NCBI RefSeq assembly: GCF_019097595.1
Contig: NC_080713.1
Span: 4,002,199 to 4,066,198 of the forward strand
Length of the DNA stretch: 64,000 nucleotides
Direction of reading: 5' to 3'
From: Hemibagrus wyckioides
Lineage: Eukaryota > Chordata > Actinopteri > Siluriformes > Bagridae
Below the pieces are notes generated by a model. The model did not search any database. It worked only from the letters and a program-made list of their open reading frames with translations, and was not told the DNA's origin. Positions 62,901 through 64,000 of the stretch are shown piece after piece. Made by a program: the position numbers and the translations under genes. Every line of letters begins with the position of its first letter. The stretch's first letter is position 1.

Positions 62901-64000
62901 TTCAGGGATCTAGTGGAGTCCATGCCTCGACGGGTCAGGGCTGTTTTTGCAGCAAAAGCGGGACCAACACAATATTAGGCAGGTGGTCATAATGTTATGC
63001 CCGATCATAAAGATAGTCCTGTGCTCATCCTATAGTCACAGTATGCTCACACTAAACAATTCAAACACTTTTAATGACTTTCAGGGTCACCCAGAAAATG
63101 ACGGGTTTGAGGTCTTTCTTATTTTGCTTCAGGTTTGCTCATTAGAGCTCGATCGTCCAGACTTCTGTACAGCTCCTTTGTGGAAATTTTATACAAATAA
63201 CTATACAAGTAAAATCGAGTGAAATGTATTGATTTCTAATTCATAGCTAGTCATAAAGTTATCATTTTCAGCTCTCTCGTGTGTGTTTCTAACCCTCTAC
63301 ATTGTGCTTGTGTTTGTTGCCGAAAATCACCGGCCTTCCAGCCTCCCTTATATAACCGTCCTCTCCTTTTCCAGCTTGTATTTAGGAGTTTAATCTGGTG
63401 CATGTTGAAGTCACTTTGGATCGAAGCATCTGCCAAATTCAAGCGGGTGTCTTTTTTGGCCCTGCTTCTGTCAAGCTGTTGAGATGTGGCACCATCTGAA
63501 CTCCTTATTTTTATTTTTTGTTTTTTCTCTGACAGGAAACGGAGATCGCATCCGACTGCAACCATGTAAGTCCGTATAATAACTCCTTTATTTCCTTAAG
63601 TCATTTTAATGCACTCGTGAGGTTGCCAGATTTCTTTTTATGACGCAACATCAAAGCAAGAGCCTTTTATATGATAATAAAAAGAAATAGAAACTAATAC
63701 TGTGATACATGAAGGATCGTGAAGCGCCTAAAGTGGAGCTTGATCCAGAACACACATTTTTGTGAGATGAGCAACGCAGAGACGTAACTGAGACACACCT
63801 CGAGAAGTTTGTCTGGAAAGAAAACTCCACCTCGCACATGTAACTCTTTAAATATCGCTTATATCTGACGTCATGTTGGAGGTCCGAATGCATGCGTGTG
63901 TAAAAACAACTGCTCCTGATATCATTTTATAATCATGTGATTTAACCCCCCCCCCCCCCCCCCACAGTTGCTGTGGAACTATAAACTAAACCTGACCACT
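43151..64000 (+). CDS. glg1: GLG1 (Golgi apparatus protein 1 / E-selectin ligand 1), 5' part
   Basis: GLG1 is a type I Golgi membrane sialoglycoprotein built of many Cys-rich repeats. It binds FGFs and serves as an E-selectin ligand. Exons in the window are 43151-43492 (114 codons), 63536-63565 (10 codons) and 63968 onward, cut by the window edge after 11 codons. All junctions are phase 0. Residues 1-27 are a signal peptide ([20 protein letters not shown]). Next is a Pro/Val-rich low-complexity linker, then the first Cys-rich repeat, [20 protein letters not shown] and [14 protein letters not shown]. Exon 2 encodes [10 protein letters not shown] and exon 3 begins [11 protein letters not shown]. 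This matches mammalian GLG1 closely, though the N-terminal linker is shorter here. Intron 1 is 20 kb. The start lies in GAAGATGGCGGC, a perfect TISU. Confidence 0.96.
43690..45310 (+). repeat. degenerate ATAGAAAT minisatellite, GLG1 intron 1
   Basis: About 1.6 kb of loosely ordered modules: CCATAGAAAT, ATAATATC, TTAGTTATAATGT and GATAGAAATAATG. A longer unit of about 110-150 bp seems to recur. Open frames full of EIISIEI are artefacts. Confidence 0.9.
45384..45560 (+). repeat. diverged copy of the palindrome-associated repeat
   Basis: TGGACTGGAAATCCCAAAAT, GCATTGCAGCTGTGTATGG, GATGAAGAGGTGAGAGA, GGATTAAAGCGCCGCTGCAT and TTTAGGTAGAGATT follow the order of the right arm and flank of the palindrome at 37370-37560. 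Here there is no opposing arm. Confidence 0.65.
46114..46530 (+). mobile_element. tRNA-derived SINE with 13-bp target-site duplication
   Basis: Flanked by ATGAGTTAAAAAA on both sides (46101-46113 and 46531-46543). The head GGGCAGCATGGTGGCTTAGC carries an A-box-like stretch. A B-box-like GGTTTCGAATCCC lies at about 46195. The body has the widespread fish signature CCTCCCACAGTCCAAAAACA, GGACTGGTGACCTGTCCAGG and GCTGGGATAGGCTCCAGCA, with a (GT)n run inside. It ends in a GGATGGAAGG-type tail. It resembles Mermaid/V-type SINEs; the exact family is inferred. Confidence 0.88.
46545..47845. other. unique-looking part of GLG1 intron 1
   Basis: No gene or clear repeat seen. Short open frames have no recognisable domain. 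Confidence 0.35.
47846..48396 (-). mobile_element. non-autonomous Tc1-like element, family B copy 3
   Basis: Ends TACACTGACCAGGCAGAACA and TGTTATGCCTGATTGGTGTA. The minus strand keeps the Tc1 helix-turn-helix region and the following RATVAQI-type segment. The longest copy here at about 551 bp. Confidence 0.88.
48500..48830. mobile_element. decayed Tc1/mariner remnant
   Basis: Contains CTGTGCAGGACACTCAAGTT and GTTCCAGTGAAGGGGAAACT, related to the middle of family A elements. It ends at GGGGTGCACAAACTTCCGG. Termini are not clear. Confidence 0.5.
48831..50190. other. GLG1 intron 1 segment without recognised element
   Basis: No gene or clear repeat. A 114-codon open frame at 49519-49863 has no family resemblance and no coding-like splice context. 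Confidence 0.35.
50192..50695 (+). mobile_element. decayed Tc1/mariner element, family A copy 3
   Basis: Begins TACACTGTATTGCCAAAAGT and ends CAAAACTTTTGGCATATA, where the last bases of the right end are lost at the junction with a SINE. The transposase remnant reads [21 protein letters not shown] in two parts, with an [10 protein letters not shown] stretch. The best-preserved C-terminal remnant of the three copies. Confidence 0.9.
50696..50815 (-). mobile_element. tRNA-derived SINE, antisense
   Basis: The minus strand reads GTGGTTCAAGTAGTTAAGGC (A-box region), then GGGTTCAAGCCCC (B box), then AAGCTCCACTG and CAATTGAGCC. The same order is found on the + strand at 61545-61792. It sits directly against family A copy 3. 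Confidence 0.75.
51361..51760 (-). mobile_element. Tc1-like element, family B copy 4 (right end lost)
   Basis: Left end TACACAGATCGGGCATAACA; the right terminal repeat is missing after TTATTCACTTCAC. The minus strand keeps SISKTA...[22 protein letters not shown] and [17 protein letters not shown], the N-terminal DNA-binding half of a Tc1 transposase. Confidence 0.85.
51885..52050. repeat. dispersed repeat fragment
   Basis: GCCGGATGCCCTTCCAGACG and CAGGCTAGGGATCGGCACTG are sequences common to many fish repeat copies. The family is not assigned. Confidence 0.45.
52240..53045 (+). repeat. degenerate GT-rich minisatellite with ~300-bp duplication
   Basis: GTGTGTG mixed with CATGAGAGTGTGGATGAG and GCACACGAGAGTGTG modules. 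A segment starting near 52440 (GAGAGTGTGGATGAGAGAGT) and including TTTTACATTTTACAATATGT repeats near 52757-52895, so roughly 315 bp was duplicated. Confidence 0.9.
53400..53815 (+). repeat. GT/GA-rich degenerate minisatellite
   Basis: GTGTGTGAGAATGTGT-type modules, related to the tract at 52240-53045. Open frames rich in HTHTHT on the minus strand are artefacts. Confidence 0.85.
54601..54850 (+). repeat. (CTT)n/(CAT)n imperfect microsatellite
   Basis: Runs of TTC with CATCAT interruptions. Confidence 0.95.
54860..56240. other. GLG1 intron 1 segment without recognised element
   Basis: No gene or clear repeat. Moderate GC, with short open frames of no recognisable family. Confidence 0.35.
56251..58480 (+). 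repeat. 2.2-kb polypyrimidine tract (CTTT/CT), GLG1 intron 1
   Basis: Almost pure C/T: (CTTT)n, (CT)n and CCCCTCTCC interruptions, with ~70-110-bp units such as the repeated TATATCACTCTCTCTCGTTC and TCCATTCCCCCCAAGTC near 56340-56600, and TATTGTTTTCTCTCTC near 58050-58380. The 805-codon open frame spanning it is a composition artefact. Confidence 0.97.
59030..59210 (+). mobile_element. decayed copy of the retroposon 3' tail
   Basis: CAGGAGGTTTTTCCTCAC, TTTGCTCATTAAGGATAAAT and ATCCATTAATAAAAGCTCTA match, with divergence, the tail at 29950-30295. Confidence 0.6.
59727..59998 (+). repeat. two (ATCT)n microsatellites in a duplicated segment
   Basis: (ATCT)n at about 59727-59789 and 59926-59995. 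Before them AATAACACATCCTGGAAGCC followed by CCACCC occurs at about 59653 and again at about 59789, so the segment is a tandem duplication of about 136 bp. Confidence 0.85.
60000..61540. other. GLG1 intron 1 segment
   Basis: No gene recognised. From about 60840 to 61250 the composition is more balanced and CpG-containing, but no frame stays open long enough or resembles a family. A stretch at 61455-61490 (GTGGAATCCTTCTCTTCGCA) is the inverse of the SINE tail at about 61720-61755. Confidence 0.4.
61545..61792 (+). mobile_element. tRNA-derived SINE
   Basis: A-box region GTGGCTCAAGTGGTTGAGGC, B-box-like GTGGTTCAAGGCC, then AAGCTCCACTCTAGGGGCAA. The 3' body has GAAGAAAAGAATTCCACTGT and GATGATAATAAAGGC. 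Same family as 50696-50815. Confidence 0.8.
62579..63007 (+). mobile_element. non-autonomous Tc1-like element, family B copy 5
   Basis: Left end TACACCGATCA, right end CATAATGTTATGCCCGATCA. The + strand carries the transposase start region (GGACAAGCGTAAGGATTTGA), then an internal jump to GTTTTTGCAGCAAAAGCGGG, which is the far end of the element. The centre of the transposase is deleted. Confidence 0.88.
63536..63565 (+). CDS. glg1: GLG1 exon 2, 30-bp microexon
   Basis: Ten codons, [10 protein letters not shown], between TCTGACAG and GTAAGT, phase 0 at both ends. It matches the NEISSDCNH stretch of mammalian GLG1 and includes a conserved cysteine. Skipping it would keep the frame but remove that cysteine. 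Confidence 0.9.
63968..64000 (+). CDS. glg1: GLG1 exon 3, partial at window end
   Basis: Starts [11 protein letters not shown] after an acceptor whose polypyrimidine tract is a run of 18 C followed by ACAG. Truncated by the window edge. Confidence 0.9.
   Translation, partial: MLWNYKLNLTT

Overview
The window is vertebrate nuclear DNA, most likely from a teleost fish. It holds spliced genes with GT-AG introns, four conserved housekeeping genes, many Tc1/mariner-type elements, fish-style tRNA-derived SINEs and very abundant micro- and minisatellites. Several repeats resemble families known from catfishes, but that narrower placement is inference. Exon boundaries were set by eye, using reading phase, GT/AG signals and remembered protein families. 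No search was run.

Layout: (1) 1302-5162 (+) is COG8, a Golgi tethering-complex subunit, in 5 exons. (2) 6453-12642 (-) is NOB1, the 18S rRNA 3'-end endonuclease, in 10 exons. It converges on COG8, and its exons 5 and 6 are a tandem duplicate pair. (3) 12748-37962 (+) is WDR59, a GATOR2 subunit, in 26 exons giving 959 codons. It is divergent from NOB1 across a 105-bp bidirectional promoter that carries a TCTCGCGAGA palindrome. (4) 38430-43150 is intergenic: pyrimidine-rich and AT-rich repeats plus a decayed Tc1-like element. (5) 43151 to beyond the window (+) is the start of GLG1, a Cys-rich Golgi sialoglycoprotein: exon 1, a 20-kb repeat-filled intron, a 30-bp exon 2, and the start of exon 3 at the window edge.

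The four genes do not form one pathway. COG8 and GLG1 act in the Golgi, NOB1 in ribosome maturation and WDR59 in amino-acid signalling to mTORC1. They do share a start-codon signature: COG8 and GLG1 have perfect TISU contexts (SAASATGGCGGC), and WDR59 and NOB1 differ from it by one base each.

Most non-coding sequence is repeat. The notable cases are a 28-bp minisatellite present in opposite orientations in WDR59 introns 24 and 25, on both sides of exon 25. A 140-bp-arm palindrome at the end of the larger array contains the same unit. A GT-rich minisatellite has about 30 copies of a constant spacer. Kilobase polypurine/polypyrimidine tracts lie in introns of three genes. I found no new protein-coding system. 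The best candidates for novelty are the duplicated NOB1 exon, the shared start contexts and the inverted minisatellites around WDR59 exon 25.
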